Assembly (NCBI RefSeq): GCF_024347435.1
Contig: NZ_AP025480.1
Span: forward strand, 3,224,001 to 3,288,000
Direction of reading: 5' to 3'
DNA: 64,000 bases
Source: Vibrio cyclitrophicus
GTDB lineage: Bacteria; Pseudomonadota; Gammaproteobacteria; Enterobacterales; Vibrionaceae
Shown here piece after piece: positions 36,684 to 46,581 of this stretch. The notes under the pieces were generated by a model. The model did not search any database and was not told where the DNA came from. It saw only the letters and a program-made list of their open reading frames with translations. A program made the position numbers and the translations under genes. Each line of letters opens with the position of its first letter. Position 1 is the stretch's first letter.

Positions 36684-37157
36684 TTACAACACGACCAGCA
36701 TCTCTGATGGAGCATGAGGCGCAACAGCATGACCATAATGATATTTTATGACCTTACGTCGTTTCTCCATCTGTCCCTCTTGAATCGCCGCATCTAAAAC
36801 ATGCTTTGGCAGGCGAAAACGCATGGTATAGCCCTTTCCTTGATCAGCACTGTATGTTCTCAGTGCCAATAAGCTGAATAACCTCTCAAAAGGATCTTGT
36901 GGCTCTTCTTGGCTAATCGAATTGGCCTCTGACTCGTTCTCCATTTCATAACCAGGATGGTCTGAAGGATCCCAAGCCGACTGCTGCCTTCGCTTATCGT
37001 CCGATTTTACCTTTCGCTCTGCATTGGTTTTCGCCAATGCTACGGCAGGAGCTACGGGTTCTCGAACTCTATTATCACGCGCAACTTGCTCTGTTTGCAC
37101 ATTAACGGATGGAGCGATCAGTGGCACACTCACTGCAGTTGCAGGTGACACAATCAT
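36684..37157 (-). CDS. Conserved hypothetical protein
   Basis: No function is recognised. Seen: 157 residues, no signal peptide or clear membrane segment, a low-complexity N-terminal half rich in A, P, V and charged residues (about 1-75), an acidic middle (ENESEANSISQEEPQDPFE), and a more conserved-looking C-terminal part (about 85-157) with GYTMRFRLPKHVLDAAI and KRRKVIKYHYGH. This suggests a disordered lead and a small folded end. It is transcribed alone; a repeat element and bioH are upstream. Confidence 0.6.
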   Translation of the reverse strand: MIVSPATAVSVPLIAPSVNVQTEQVARDNRVREPVAPAVALAKTNAERKVKSDDKRRQQSAWDPSDHPGYEMENESEANSISQEEPQDPFERLFSLLALRTYSADQGKGYTMRFRLPKHVLDAAIQEGQMEKRRKVIKYHYGHAVAPHAPSEMLVVL

Positions 37158-37298
37158 CGCGAACTCTCCTCAAGAATCGCCCATCGTTATTGCTACAACG
37201 CTGTTGTACTGTGAGTCAGCACAACAGGCATAGCCCAACTTATCGCAATCCACTCTGGAGAGAGTGAGGTCTGAGTATCATGCAATGCCTTGGTGTTA

Positions 37299-37473
37299 TA
37301 CCAATCGTAGTAAATAACTGCTCATCCTAGCTTGTTAAAATGCTCGATAACGGCATTAGAACTTTTGATTGTAGAATAACTACTTATCAAAACTACTTGT
37401 CAAAAAAAAGCAGCCTTGTTCTCAAGCCTTTTTCCTACGCTATTTTTGAACACTTACTTACTGTGATTGGTAT
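37299..37473. repeat. MITE-like repeat, copy 2 (upstream of bioH 3' end)
   Basis: Same terminal inverted repeat ATACCAATC/GATTGGTAT as the element at 25480-25641, and shared interior blocks; about 13 bases longer, mainly around a CAAAAAAAAGC insertion near 37398-37410. It is noncoding. Confidence 0.85.
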
Positions 37474-37512
37474 TAGGTTATATATCGACCAAGCCAGCGA
37501 TAAATTTAGCGA

Positions 37513-38289
37513 TTATTTTTGCGCGAAGCTGACCAGTTCACTGCAAAAGGCATCGGCTTCTGTCATAAACGGCGCATGGGACGACTGTGTGAAGATGTAT
37601 TGCTCGGTATCGGGTAGCGCATTTCTCAGATCTTTGACCACTTTCACTGGCACCAATCCATCTAATCGACCGTATAAACGCAGCATAGGCACTGAAATCT
37701 CAGGGAGCTGTTCACGCAGGTCGACGTCCGACAGCATCTTTAGGCCCGCCAATAAAGAATCTGGATTCGGCAACGGACGTGAAAGCACTGCTTGCTTGAG
37801 CTGTTTTACATCTTGCCTTGCTGAAGGGCTGCCCATGGCTTGCAATGCCATAAAGCGTTCGATGGTGGTCTGAAAGTCTTCCACTAACTGTTCAGTGAAA
37901 GCCGTTAATACATTGGGTTGAATACCTCGCCACAAAACAGGTTCTTTTGCAGCGGCGAATTTGGGAGAACTGGCGACCGTCACTAATTTGCTTACATAAT
38001 CTGAATGATGCAGAGCCATATGCGTCGCGACCAAGCCACCGAGTGACCAACCGACCCAAATAGCTTGCTTAGGGGCATCGGCCAACAGTTGCAGAGCTAT
38101 CTCTTCAAGATCTTGAGCGTGGCAGTGAGAGCTGTGTCCATAACCCGGCAGATCGACAACATGAACTCGGAAATCAGACTCTAACGCAGTGACCGTTTGT
38201 TGCCATACCGCACCGTTCATTCCCCAGCCGTGAACCAGAACCAAATCAGGACCTTGCCCTGAAACATGCCAATACAACGCGTCACTCAT
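37513..38289 (-). CDS. bioH: Pimeloyl-ACP methyl ester carboxylesterase
   Basis: BioH removes the methyl group from pimeloyl-ACP methyl ester, ending the disguised fatty-acid route to the biotin precursor. Seen: alpha/beta hydrolase fold with LVHGWGMNG oxyanion region, nucleophile elbow GWSLGG (Ser about 82), Asp in RLDGLVP and His in SSHAPF. 258 residues from ATG 38289, which starts MSDALYWHVSG; the in-frame TTG at 38295 is unlikely. It is divergent from comF, the usual Vibrio order. Confidence 0.93.
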   Translation of the reverse strand: MSDALYWHVSGQGPDLVLVHGWGMNGAVWQQTVTALESDFRVHVVDLPGYGHSSHCHAQDLEEIALQLLADAPKQAIWVGWSLGGLVATHMALHHSDYVSKLVTVASSPKFAAAKEPVLWRGIQPNVLTAFTEQLVEDFQTTIERFMALQAMGSPSARQDVKQLKQAVLSRPLPNPDSLLAGLKMLSDVDLREQLPEISVPMLRLYGRLDGLVPVKVVKDLRNALPDTEQYIFTQSSHAPFMTEADAFCSELVSFAQK

Positions 38290-38382
38290 TCTCAATATTC
38301 CCTACTTTTTCCATCAGCTATAATCCGCGCTTTTCAGTATGGTGAGCAAAAGGAACACCCTAACCCAAAAGCATCACGAGCT

Positions 38383-39096
38383 ATGTTATCTGATTGGCTA
38401 CAAAAAAACACACCACGCCTGGTCACATCTCAGTGCCACCTATGCAAGCTAGACAAACTCCCCAATGATACTCATCCTCGATGGTGTCAGTCTTGCCTCG
38501 ATCTCTTTTGCCAACAGCCACGCTGCCAACGATGTGGGTTAAAAACACTGCTCACAGTCGAGCAGTGTGGTCAATGCTTGTCTCAGCCTCCACCTTGGCA
38601 TCATCTCTATTGTGTAGGTGACTACACCTTTCCAACGGCGCGTTATATCCAACAAATGAAATACGCCGATAAGTTCTGGTTCGCTCGCGATCTATCAAAA
38701 TTGTTAGCGCCACATATTCAGCACCCAGCGCCTTTGATTACCGGTGTTCCCTTACATTGGACTCGATACCTTCATCGAGGTTTTAACCAAAGCCAGTTAT
38801 TGGCACATTACACAGCTCAGGAGCTGAATGTTAAAAGTGCGGTTTTATTTCGTCGAACTCGATCAACCGCTTCGCAGCAAGGGTTAACCAAATCAGCAAG
38901 GCAGAACAACCTGGAAGACGCTTTCACGCTGCGCAATACGAATTTTTCAACGAACGATGACTCTCACGTCGCGATAATTGATGATGTTGTAACCACAGGC
39001 AGTACAGTGTATCAATTATGCCAATTACTACTTGAAGTGGGCGTGAAAAGGATTGATATTTACTGCATCTGCCGCACTCCTGAGCCCTCTGGATAA
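38383..39096 (+). CDS. comF: ComF family phosphoribosyltransferase-like protein
   Basis: ComF helps single-stranded DNA handling in natural transformation; Vibrio relatives are needed for DNA uptake. Seen: N-terminal zinc-finger-like cysteine pairs (CHLC, CQSC, CQRC, CGQC within residues 20-75), and the C-terminal PRTase-fold motif [16 protein letters not shown] 38383 ([11 protein letters not shown]) gives 237 residues; the frame is open further upstream, but that would run into the bioH promoter. nfuA follows. Confidence 0.92.
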   Translation: MLSDWLQKNTPRLVTSQCHLCKLDKLPNDTHPRWCQSCLDLFCQQPRCQRCGLKTLLTVEQCGQCLSQPPPWHHLYCVGDYTFPTARYIQQMKYADKFWFARDLSKLLAPHIQHPAPLITGVPLHWTRYLHRGFNQSQLLAHYTAQELNVKSAVLFRRTRSTASQQGLTKSARQNNLEDAFTLRNTNFSTNDDSHVAIIDDVVTTGSTVYQLCQLLLEVGVKRIDIYCICRTPEPSG

Positions 39097-39205
39097 AAGC
39101 TGTGGATCGCTACTTGTACAGCAATCCAACAAAAAAGGGCTGAATTACAAATCTGACAGGAGTAGAATGGCGCTAATAACCTACAAATCTACTCAGGTAT
39201 TCGTC

Positions 39206-39790
39206 GTGTCAAATATTACTATTACAGAAACAGCTCAAACTCACTTTGCCAATCTGCTGTCACAGCAGCCTGAAGGTACAAACATTCGTGTGTTCGTGGT
39301 AAATCCAGGCACACAAAACGCTGAGTGTGGTGTTTCTTACTGCCCAACAGATGCTATCGAAGCATCGGATACAAAGCTTTCTTTCGACGCATTCTCTGCA
39401 TACGTTGATGAGCTAAGCCTGCCATTTCTAGACGAAGCTGAAATCGACTTCGTGACCGATAAAATGGGATCTCAGCTCACACTGAAAGCACCAAACGCTA
39501 AGATGCGTAAAGTTTCTGATGATGCACCACTTGTAGAACGCGTTGAATACGCAATTCAAACACAAGTTAACCCGCAACTTGCAGGCCACGGTGGTCACGT
39601 AAGCTTGGTAGAAATCACTGAAGATGGCGCTGCTATCGTTGCATTCGGCGGTGGCTGTAACGGTTGTTCTATGGTTGATGTAACGCTAAAAGAAGGCATC
39701 GAGAAAGAACTTCTTCAACAATTCGAAGGTGAACTGACTGCAGTTCGCGATGCCACTGAGCACGATCGCGGTGAGCACTCTTACTACTAA
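39206..39790 (+). CDS. nfuA: Fe-S biogenesis protein NfuA
   Basis: NfuA carries 4Fe-4S clusters to targets such as aconitase and LipA. Seen: N-terminal degenerate A-type domain (AECGVSYCP is present), and the C-terminal Nfu domain with the cluster motif [11 protein letters not shown]. The C-terminus [10 protein letters not shown] is the family end. GTG 39206 ([11 protein letters not shown]) gives 194 residues and has AGG eight bases upstream; an ATG at 39167 with AGGAG only four bases upstream would add 13 non-conserved residues. Confidence 0.94.
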   Translation: MSNITITETAQTHFANLLSQQPEGTNIRVFVVNPGTQNAECGVSYCPTDAIEASDTKLSFDAFSAYVDELSLPFLDEAEIDFVTDKMGSQLTLKAPNAKMRKVSDDAPLVERVEYAIQTQVNPQLAGHGGHVSLVEITEDGAAIVAFGGGCNGCSMVDVTLKEGIEKELLQQFEGELTAVRDATEHDRGEHSYY

Positions 39791-39816
39791 TCACTCAATT
39801 AGTATGATTCAATGAT

Positions 39817-39847
39817 TAAAAGGTTGATGCGCAAGCATCAACCTTTT
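39817..39847 (+). terminator. Terminator after nfuA
   Basis: AAAAGGTTGATGC/GCATCAACCTTTT stem with a T run. The 39848-40072 spacer holds the presumed nudE promoter and nothing else seen. Confidence 0.92.
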
Positions 39848-40072
39848 TTGTTTTAAAAACGGCAAAAACACCCTCTATCCGTATATATCCCGTGCAATCA
39901 CAATAATGACGGCGGCGTTACCATTTGCAGTAAGGTATTCAAGTGATCACAATCGGTTCCTGATCTAATAAATCTAGGATATGAAAACTCGGATCTAGGA
40001 ACTCAACGTCATTTCCCCTATATTAGAATGACTTTACAAGAAAGAACCTCAATGAGTTAAGGAGCGAGCGCA

Positions 40073-40621
40073 ATGACAAAAAGGACCAAGCCAGAGATTT
40101 TGGCTCAGCAAACTGTCGCTCAATCAAAACTATTCTCTATCGAGTCTCTCGATTTACGCTTTTCAAACGGTGAAGAGCGCACTTACGAACGCATGAAGCC
40201 TAGTGGTCGCAATGCAGTAATGATGGTTCCGATTACTGAGCAAGGCGATATTCTATTAGTGCGTGAATACGCCGCGGGTACTGAGCGTTATGAATTAGGC
40301 TTTCCAAAAGGTCTCATTGACCCAGGAGAGCAGCCTAATGAAGCCGCCGTTCGCGAATTAAAAGAAGAGATAGGCTTTGGTGCCAACAAGCTTACCCCGC
40401 TAAAAGAAGTGATTCTCGCGCCCTCTTACTTCTCTAGCAAAATGACACTATTCATCGCAGAAGAGCTCTATCCAGAGAAATTAGAAGGTGATGAGCCTGA
40501 GCCGCTGGATATTGTTCGCTGGCCACTTGCTCAAGCTGAAGAGCTATTAACACATCTCGACTTCTGTGAGGCTCGCAGTATTACCGCCCTACTATTAACC
40601 CTTCGAGTCTTAAACAATTAG
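40073..40621 (+). CDS. nudE: ADP compounds hydrolase NudE
   Basis: NudE is a Nudix hydrolase that cleaves ADP-ribose, Ap3A and NADH-type substrates. Seen: the Nudix box GLIDPGEQPNEAAVRELKEEIGF (G-x5-E-x7-RELxEExGF, near residues 82-104), with the NudE-like flank ELGFPKG. 182 residues. The ribosome site GGAG is upstream. It precedes cysQ by 36 bases and the two look cotranscribed, as in many gammaproteobacteria. Confidence 0.93.
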   Translation: MTKRTKPEILAQQTVAQSKLFSIESLDLRFSNGEERTYERMKPSGRNAVMMVPITEQGDILLVREYAAGTERYELGFPKGLIDPGEQPNEAAVRELKEEIGFGANKLTPLKEVILAPSYFSSKMTLFIAEELYPEKLEGDEPEPLDIVRWPLAQAEELLTHLDFCEARSITALLLTLRVLNN

Positions 40622-40657
40622 AACAAACAGGCTCGCTCGAAGAGTAAGAGAATATTT

Positions 40658-41485
40658 ATGCCAATAACAAAAGATTTATCTCATCTCCTTCCCTCTGTCA
40701 TTGAGATTGCTCGCTCTGCAGGGCAACTCATCTTAGAGATCTATGAGAAAAAAGATTACGAAGAGTTCACCAAAAGCGATGACACACCTGTCACCAGTGC
40801 CGATCTCGCCGCACATAAGCTGATCTCGAAAAAACTCACTGAACTCACACCTGATATTCCCGTTTTATCTGAAGAAGCCGCCGACATCAGCCTAGAGCAG
40901 CGTTCTCAATGGGATCGCTACTGGTTGGTTGACCCACTCGATGGCACGCAAGAATTCATCGCTCGAAGTGGCGACTTTGCAACAATCATCGCCTTAATTG
41001 AGCACAACAAGCCAGTAATGGGCGTGGTGTATGCGCCAGTTTCAGGGGTGAGCTATTACGCTTATAGCGGTAAAGGCGCTTGGAAAATTCCAGACCTCAA
41101 CGACAGCGTGAAAATCAAAACGCATCATCACGAGCTACCAAACCAATCGATCGCGATGGCGATCAGTCGTCGTCAAGACATCAACCGCATCACTAGCCGT
41201 ATGAGCTCAGCTTGGAACTATGACTTGGTTCCACTAGGTTCCGCTGCACTTAAGGCATGTTTAGTGGCGGAAGGCGCTGTGGACTGTTACCTAAGAATAG
41301 GCCCAACCGGCGAGTGGGATACCGCAGCAACGCAATGTATTGTTGAAGAAGCGGGAGGCCGAATCCTAAGCACTCAATTAGAGCCGCTTTCTTATAACGA
41401 AAGAGATACGCTTGAGAACCCGAACTTCATTGTACTTGGTGATGCAGACTTACCTTGGGCTGAGATACTGAAAAATAAGAACTAG
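40658..41485 (+). CDS. cysQ: 3'(2'),5'-bisphosphate nucleotidase CysQ
   Basis: CysQ removes 3'-phosphate from PAP, the by-product of sulfate assimilation. Seen: inositol-monophosphatase fold motifs EEAAD (metal Glu), WLVDPLDGTQEF (metal DPLDGT) and GEWDTAATQCIVEEAGG (third metal Asp). 275 residues. It is the second gene after nudE, and ends at a terminator. Confidence 0.95.
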   Translation: MPITKDLSHLLPSVIEIARSAGQLILEIYEKKDYEEFTKSDDTPVTSADLAAHKLISKKLTELTPDIPVLSEEAADISLEQRSQWDRYWLVDPLDGTQEFIARSGDFATIIALIEHNKPVMGVVYAPVSGVSYYAYSGKGAWKIPDLNDSVKIKTHHHELPNQSIAMAISRRQDINRITSRMSSAWNYDLVPLGSAALKACLVAEGAVDCYLRIGPTGEWDTAATQCIVEEAGGRILSTQLEPLSYNERDTLENPNFIVLGDADLPWAEILKNKN

Positions 41486-41525
41486 TAATTCCCAACCGAC
41501 TGCCTTTCCAAATAAATCACACTAT

Positions 41526-41552
41526 ACCGTAAACTTTGTTTACGGTTTTTTT
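41526..41552 (+). terminator. Terminator after cysQ
   Basis: ACCGTAAAC/GTTTACGGT stem with a three-base loop and seven T residues. Confidence 0.93.
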
Positions 41553-41600
41553 ATATCTAACACCTCCTCCGCTTAATAAACCAAATATTAAGTTAGTCTA

Positions 41601-41673
41601 AGTTCAAAAAAAAACAAATTGATGAAATTATCATTAATAATCAAAAGATTAACGAGTTCTTATTTTTTGAACT
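41601..41673. repeat. Distant 11-bp inverted repeat upstream of the vWA lipoprotein
   Basis: AGTTCAAAAAA (41601-41611) is matched by its complement at 41663-41673. The region is very AT-rich. It may be a paired operator or a silencer-bound region of the 41772 gene. Confidence 0.55.
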
Positions 41674-41771
41674 AAGTTAAAAATTATTGTTTACAAGCGC
41701 CCTCAGTTTCATAAAAATACCATTCAGCAAATCTATACATAATAAAGTTACTAAAGGAAATGGTAATCAAC

Positions 41772-43967
41772 ATGAACAAACAGTGGTCTAGAAAAACATT
41801 AATCGCAACTTCGGTTGCATCTATACTCCTTGCTGGGTGCGGCGGTGATGGTAGCTCCTCAGATAGTTCATCAAGTGGAGGGGCTGTACAGAAAGATGCA
41901 TTAATTTCTACGTTAACTCTACCTGTTGGAGATTCGGAATGTACTAATGGTGGCTTGAAAGTTATTGCTGGTTACGATGATAACGAAAATGACGTACTAG
42001 AAGATAGTGAACATGTTTCCAACAAAACTATTTGTCACGATGGGACAAATAATACCCAGCAAGAAGGTAGCGATATCTTCAATCAAGCTCTAGTGTCGGT
42101 TGCTTTAATAGCTAAAACGGACACCAGATGTGATGTAGGAGGGCAACTTGTTACTCTTGGGGTAGATACTAACAATAATAGTATTCTTGATAGCAGCGAA
42201 GTTAAGTCGTCAGAAGTATTGTGTAGTATAGGGGCTGATTTCGCGCCAAGTGCCGTAATCAACTCAATTACAGCTAATCCGGCCATCGTTGCTGCAAGCG
42301 CACAAACAACGCTAACCGCAACCATCAGTAACCTTCAATCGAGTGATAAAGTCACTTGGTATAACGGAAATGGGGATGAATTAACCACATCCGACCCACT
42401 CCAAATCACTGTTCAGGCGGGAGCTGCTGTCGGCCAAGAGAAGTATCAACTCAGCATTGAAACGACCAACGATCAAGGTCAAATCGTACTACAAACCAAA
42501 GAGATCATCATCACCGTCGCGGAAGCTCCTGCGCCAACACAGTCTGTCGTTCTCGACAGCCAACAAGTGTTCTTACCTGAAGGTTATACAACCAGTGCTC
42601 TTACTGGTGATGTAACAGGTACTATTATCTACGCTGAGCCTGTGACTACTATTGCGGCCGCTTCGACAAAAAGCTCACTTCCAACACCAGATAACACTGA
42701 ACTTGCAGGGTTTGTTGCAGAGAGAGGGGCATTAACGGGACAAACAACAGCTCAAGAAATCCTTGTTACTGGGGTTAGTGCTTTTGCATCTAAACTAAAT
42801 AGTGCCCAAGTAGTACAAACCTCTCTAACCACTTTGGAAAATGGTGATGTTAATGCAACCTACAAGATCACATTACAAACTGGGTTAAAACTCACGGACA
42901 TTCTGAATACTCTAATAAATCAAGTAGCCGTGAATAAAGTTGGGGGGACAGCTAGTGCCCTGGTTCCTGCGGCTTCTGAAGTAATACAAACTGAGTACCA
43001 ACTTGATATTACAACTAGTTACAACAAGGTTGCAGACAGTGCAGTTATTACCAGTACATTAGTGCAGAACGACAAGGTTTTGAATTACTCAGATCTGATT
43101 GTCTCAACGACTTCAGAAAGTATTCAGGCATCTAAAGATGCAACACTGCAACTACAAAATGATACGTTTACCGCGCTTGATCAAACGACCTCTAAGGCAG
43201 ACTTCCTGTTTGTTATTGATAATTCAGGCAGCATGGGCGATGAGCAGCAAGCGATCAGTGATTTGACTGTAGCCTTTACAGACACCATTCAAAACGCGGG
43301 TGTGGACTTCATGGTTGGTACCATTACCACAGATTCAGATAAACTTCGCGGGAATGGCTTTACTAATGACTTAGAACAGATTGCAAAAGACTTTAAACCT
43401 GGTACATGGGGAAGTAGTAATGAACGTGGGATCTATAATTCAGAACTTGCACTCCAAAAAGGAGGTACGGTTGAACTTGCAGGATACCCAAGAGCTGGCG
43501 CTTCACTCTCAGTCGTCATCATGAGTGATGAACCAAGTCACTACAAACAGTACAATACTTCAGAATTTGACCCTAACAACAATTTGTTCCTTGATAACGG
43601 CTATCGAGTTTACTCTATTGTCAATCCGTCGGATGCCGCTCGCAGTCAATATGATGACCTCGCGACAACAACTTTAGGTAAAACTCTAAACATCAATGTC
43701 ACTTCTGAGTACAAGGCGTTTGTTGAGGTGATGGCCAAAAATGCAGGGGCTTCAAGTGCAGGTTATAAGCTTTCTAAAGCTGAAGCACAACATATTCTTT
43801 CATCATCGATTCTAGTCACCGTTAACGGCACGAAAGTAAACCGTAACTCTTCGAACGGTTGGCAATATTACCCACTGTCTGAATCTATCGTGTTTACAGG
43901 GGCTGCCATTCCAACACAAGGCGCTGATATTGTGATTGCTTATCAATATGTGGATGACTCAAAGTAA
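41772..43967 (+). CDS. Large lipoprotein with DUF7151-like repeats and a von Willebrand A domain
   Basis: A secreted, lipid-anchored protein of 731 residues. Seen: signal peptide ending in lipobox LLAGC (Cys near residue 22), a Gly/Ser-rich linker, two about 45-residue repeats each with paired Cys and a Dx[ND]xN calcium-like loop (DDNENDVLED and DTNNNSILD), an Ig-like part (about 165-255), and a vWA domain with MIDAS motif DNSGSMGDE (about 483). The C-terminal end is beta-rich (VTVNGTKVNRN). Metal-binding adhesin or surface ligand is inferred. ATG 41772 (MNKQWSRK) is preferred over 41760. It sits next to but convergent with the type II secretion operon, and its AT-rich upstream region differs from its neighbours. 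Confidence 0.8.
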   Translation: MNKQWSRKTLIATSVASILLAGCGGDGSSSDSSSSGGAVQKDALISTLTLPVGDSECTNGGLKVIAGYDDNENDVLEDSEHVSNKTICHDGTNNTQQEGSDIFNQALVSVALIAKTDTRCDVGGQLVTLGVDTNNNSILDSSEVKSSEVLCSIGADFAPSAVINSITANPAIVAASAQTTLTATISNLQSSDKVTWYNGNGDELTTSDPLQITVQAGAAVGQEKYQLSIETTNDQGQIVLQTKEIIITVAEAPAPTQSVVLDSQQVFLPEGYTTSALTGDVTGTIIYAEPVTTIAAASTKSSLPTPDNTELAGFVAERGALTGQTTAQEILVTGVSAFASKLNSAQVVQTSLTTLENGDVNATYKITLQTGLKLTDILNTLINQVAVNKVGGTASALVPAASEVIQTEYQLDITTSYNKVADSAVITSTLVQNDKVLNYSDLIVSTTSESIQASKDATLQLQNDTFTALDQTTSKADFLFVIDNSGSMGDEQQAISDLTVAFTDTIQNAGVDFMVGTITTDSDKLRGNGFTNDLEQIAKDFKPGTWGSSNERGIYNSELALQKGGTVELAGYPRAGASLSVVIMSDEPSHYKQYNTSEFDPNNNLFLDNGYRVYSIVNPSDAARSQYDDLATTTLGKTLNINVTSEYKAFVEVMAKNAGASSAGYKLSKAEAQHILSSSILVTVNGTKVNRNSSNGWQYYPLSESIVFTGAAIPTQGADIVIAYQYVDDSK

Positions 43968-43983
43968 CAACTAATCCATAAAC

Positions 43984-44018
43984 AAAAGGGCGATAGAATT
44001 TAATTCTATCGCCCTTTC
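43984..44018. terminator. Bidirectional terminator between the vWA lipoprotein and gspN
   Basis: GGGCGATAGAAT/ATTCTATCGCCC perfect stem with A and T flanks; it ends the lipoprotein gene on plus and the gsp operon on minus. Confidence 0.93.
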
Positions 44019-44034
44019 TTTTACTCGTTCACTT

Positions 44035-44814
44035 TTAAAATCGACCTTGGTAGGTAAATTGATACTTACCTTGGTTATCTGGATTCCCCAACCATTTAAG
44101 CTGATTTTGCATCGTTGGCGGGAATTCAGCCCCCGGTTTAAACCACGTTGCAGATGTGTAGCGCTGGTTAGGTGTTAGACTCGCCGAGAACTCACTCTCT
44201 ACTTGAGTGCTCTTCTGAACGCCTTTGGCTGCAATTGTACTGTCTTCACAGCTGATGTCAGCAATCACAGGGCCGAGATCTAGCGCACCCACAGGGGAAT
44301 CAACGGCAGCGCCAGACCAAGCAAGCGTGCCTTCGCCCGATTGGCACCAAGGTTGAGCATGAACCGCATGCTTAATCGTCAGTTCAACTTGTCCGCCAAT
44401 AGCAACCGGGACTGGGATCACTGGTGCGTATTTCATCACGTTCATAGCAGGCATTGAAGCCACTAAGTTTTCGGCATACGCGCCGCTCATGCTGTACCCG
44501 ACACGTCCTTTGCCTGATAAGTTCATAGCGCTATTACGACCAAAACGAACCGCGAGCTCAGCTTTAGCCTGTAGGAGTTTAGAAAACTGGAAGTCCCACT
44601 GTACTGAGCCGTAATTAACACGCTGCCACACGATATTGTTAGCACTGCCTTGCCAAACGGTACCTTCAACACCTTCGATACTTAAACCGCGTACCACAGG
44701 TGCATGTTTGAGAGCAAAAGAAGCCGGTAAGTGCAGCAACAAACTTACTGAGAAAAAAACGATAAAGATGCCGCTGAATAGCAGGCTGTATTTTAACGAT
44801 ATACCGCGTTTCAC
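44035..44814 (-). CDS. gspN: Type II secretion protein N
   Basis: GspN is an accessory part of the type II secretion system, anchored in the inner membrane. Seen: a basic start MKRGISLKYSLLF, one membrane segment (about residues 9-28), and a periplasmic domain with GLSIEGVEGTVWQGSA, typical of GspN. GTG 44814 has GAGG five bases upstream and lies just past the gspM stop, giving 259 residues; the frame is open upstream but overlaps gspM. Last gene of gspC-N. Confidence 0.9.
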   Translation of the reverse strand: MKRGISLKYSLLFSGIFIVFFSVSLLLHLPASFALKHAPVVRGLSIEGVEGTVWQGSANNIVWQRVNYGSVQWDFQFSKLLQAKAELAVRFGRNSAMNLSGKGRVGYSMSGAYAENLVASMPAMNVMKYAPVIPVPVAIGGQVELTIKHAVHAQPWCQSGEGTLAWSGAAVDSPVGALDLGPVIADISCEDSTIAAKGVQKSTQVESEFSASLTPNQRYTSATWFKPGAEFPPTMQNQLKWLGNPDNQGKYQFTYQGRF

Positions 44815-44815
44815 A

Positions 44816-45307
44816 CTAACCTCGTTTAAACTGTAGTCGGTTGACATCAATAACCCCAGGGCTATCAGAGCGATCAATATCCATAAATTCAACCTCAACA
44901 CCCTGCTTTTCTTTCAGGTATGTCAGCCAGTCTACGAACTTATTAAATGGCACCGGCTTTACCCACACTTGCAGCATCTCGCCACGTGGTTGTACACGGA
45001 TCAGCTCGATGTTAAAACGACGCATAGAAGCGGGTACCGACTGGTTTAAAGGCTGGCTCGCACTGATGCCGCCGCTGCCTCTTAATTCAACCACTTCATT
45101 GGCTTTATTCGTAACCCAAGCCAGCAATTGCTTCTCACTTTGAATACGGCTCTGCGCCAGCTCAGCTCGTTGGCTAAGTGGTTGTATTAATCCCCAATAG
45201 ACAATACCCAGTATCAATAAAATAGAACAACCAATGACTAATCGTTGTTCCCTCTGACTTATTGAAGTCCACCACGCTTGGAGTGGTTCAATCATATTTC
45301 TCATCAC
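44816..45307 (-). CDS. gspM: Type II secretion protein M
   Basis: GspM is a bitopic inner-membrane protein that binds GspL in the assembly platform. Seen: short cytoplasmic start, the family sequence WWTSISQREQRLVIG, a membrane segment (about residues 24-42), a helix, and a ferredoxin-like periplasmic domain with VELRGSGG and RVQPRGEMLQVWV. About 163 residues; ATGs at 45307, 45304 and 45295 are possible. It follows gspL by 17 bases. Confidence 0.92.
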   Translation of the reverse strand: MMRNMIEPLQAWWTSISQREQRLVIGCSILLILGIVYWGLIQPLSQRAELAQSRIQSEKQLLAWVTNKANEVVELRGSGGISASQPLNQSVPASMRRFNIELIRVQPRGEMLQVWVKPVPFNKFVDWLTYLKEKQGVEVEFMDIDRSDSPGVIDVNRLQFKRG

Positions 45308-45324
45308 TGCTCTCCTTGCGTTGG

Positions 45325-46581
45325 TTATTGACGGGGTTTAAGAGTAAAACTGCCAAAGACAGCATCACCATTGCGATTTAGTGGGCCTTGTTCCACGGAA
45401 AATTTCTGTTCGAGTTTCTCTCTGGCAGTCTCAAAGTGCTGAAAATTCGAACTTTTCGCCTGCAGTCGAACCTCAGAGCGGTTACCGTCGTAACGAATAC
45501 TTTCAACTTCGATCGATGTCACTTTGCCTAAGGTCTCTGGCAGCAGCGCTAACCAGCCGAGTAAGGAATCGCCCTCACCCGAGCCACCGTATTTCTTAGC
45601 TTCATCGTTCATTTGACGCTTGAGGTAACTCACGGTCGGAATGCGTTGCTTGCCTGGTAGTACGGCTCTAAAGATACGTTCACTCTCCATGCGGTAAGCT
45701 TGTGCTTGCGCTTCGTATTGCTGAACCTTTAACACTTGTTGAGTCACAATCACGGCCACCAGCAAGCAAGCAGCAATCGCTACTTTCTGCCATACGCGCC
45801 AATATTTACTGAATGAAGATTTAGTTTTAAAGGTGCCAGTCAGTAAATTCACACTGCTTGCGATCGCTTGTTGGCTCAATAGAGACATCACCAACTCAGC
45901 AGGCTTAGCTTGCCAATTCACACCACTTTGCTGTTGAACATCGTCACTCGGCATCGCTGTATAGCTGAAGATAGTCGTAGGTTGTTCTGCATCGTCAGCA
46001 ACCCAGTCACTTTGCAAAAACATCGGCAACCATGCTTCGCTGATCGATACCGCTTGATAGTGACCTTGGCGTTGAGAGTTACCTTGGCGTAACAGCCAAT
46101 GTTGGTCTATCTGCAATGCACTAATGCCGTGCTCTTCCAAAGGCACAGCGAGTGTATCTGGCAAGACCTTGCGAAAGATAATATTGGCTTCACGAAAATT
46201 ACCTAGCGCTTGTCTTAACCATTCATGCTCAACACCACATACCGTGGCATGAGTGGTATCTTTATCTAAAATGGTTAAGTGCAAGTCTTCGATATCTTGT
46301 GCCACTTCGTCTTCTAACAAAAATGGCAGCATAGAGTCGAACTGGCGAGCAGCACCTTTCGGGATCTCAACACGCTTAATTAAGCACTCATTTCCCGGCA
46401 ATAAAGCAATACAACTGCGCTTTTCAGCGTAAGGTGTTAATTCACCAAGCTGTTCCCAGCTCGACAATTCACCACTTGCTATCACTTCTTGTTGGCTTGT
46501 CGACCAAACTAACCACTGCACAGGGCTTTGTGGTTCGCTACTCAGTCGAACGGTCAGAAACTCGCTCACTGATTCCTCCAA
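45325..46581 (-). CDS. gspL: Type II secretion protein L
   Basis: GspL links the GspE ATPase to the membrane. Seen: cytoplasmic actin-like domain (residues 1-250), a membrane segment (about 268-286, [17 protein letters not shown]), and a periplasmic domain. The sequence [17 protein letters not shown] is the GspL signature. 418 residues. Its start overlaps the end of gspK by 44 bases. The match to Vibrio EpsL is clear across the whole length. Confidence 0.94.
   Translation of the reverse strand: MEESVSEFLTVRLSSEPQSPVQWLVWSTSQQEVIASGELSSWEQLGELTPYAEKRSCIALLPGNECLIKRVEIPKGAARQFDSMLPFLLEDEVAQDIEDLHLTILDKDTTHATVCGVEHEWLRQALGNFREANIIFRKVLPDTLAVPLEEHGISALQIDQHWLLRQGNSQRQGHYQAVSISEAWLPMFLQSDWVADDAEQPTTIFSYTAMPSDDVQQQSGVNWQAKPAELVMSLLSQQAIASSVNLLTGTFKTKSSFSKYWRVWQKVAIAACLLVAVIVTQQVLKVQQYEAQAQAYRMESERIFRAVLPGKQRIPTVSYLKRQMNDEAKKYGGSGEGDSLLGWLALLPETLGKVTSIEVESIRYDGNRSEVRLQAKSSNFQHFETAREKLEQKFSVEQGPLNRNGDAVFGSFTLKPRQ

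Noticed and set aside
38266..38382. Longer comF start at 38266
   Set aside because: It would overlap the bioH coding region and promoter, and the first 39 residues show no ComF likeness.
39053..39205. Longer nfuA forms starting at 39053 or 39167
   Set aside because: The extra residues overlap comF or are not conserved; GTG 39206 gives the family N-terminus with good ribosome-site spacing, though 39167 is not fully excluded.
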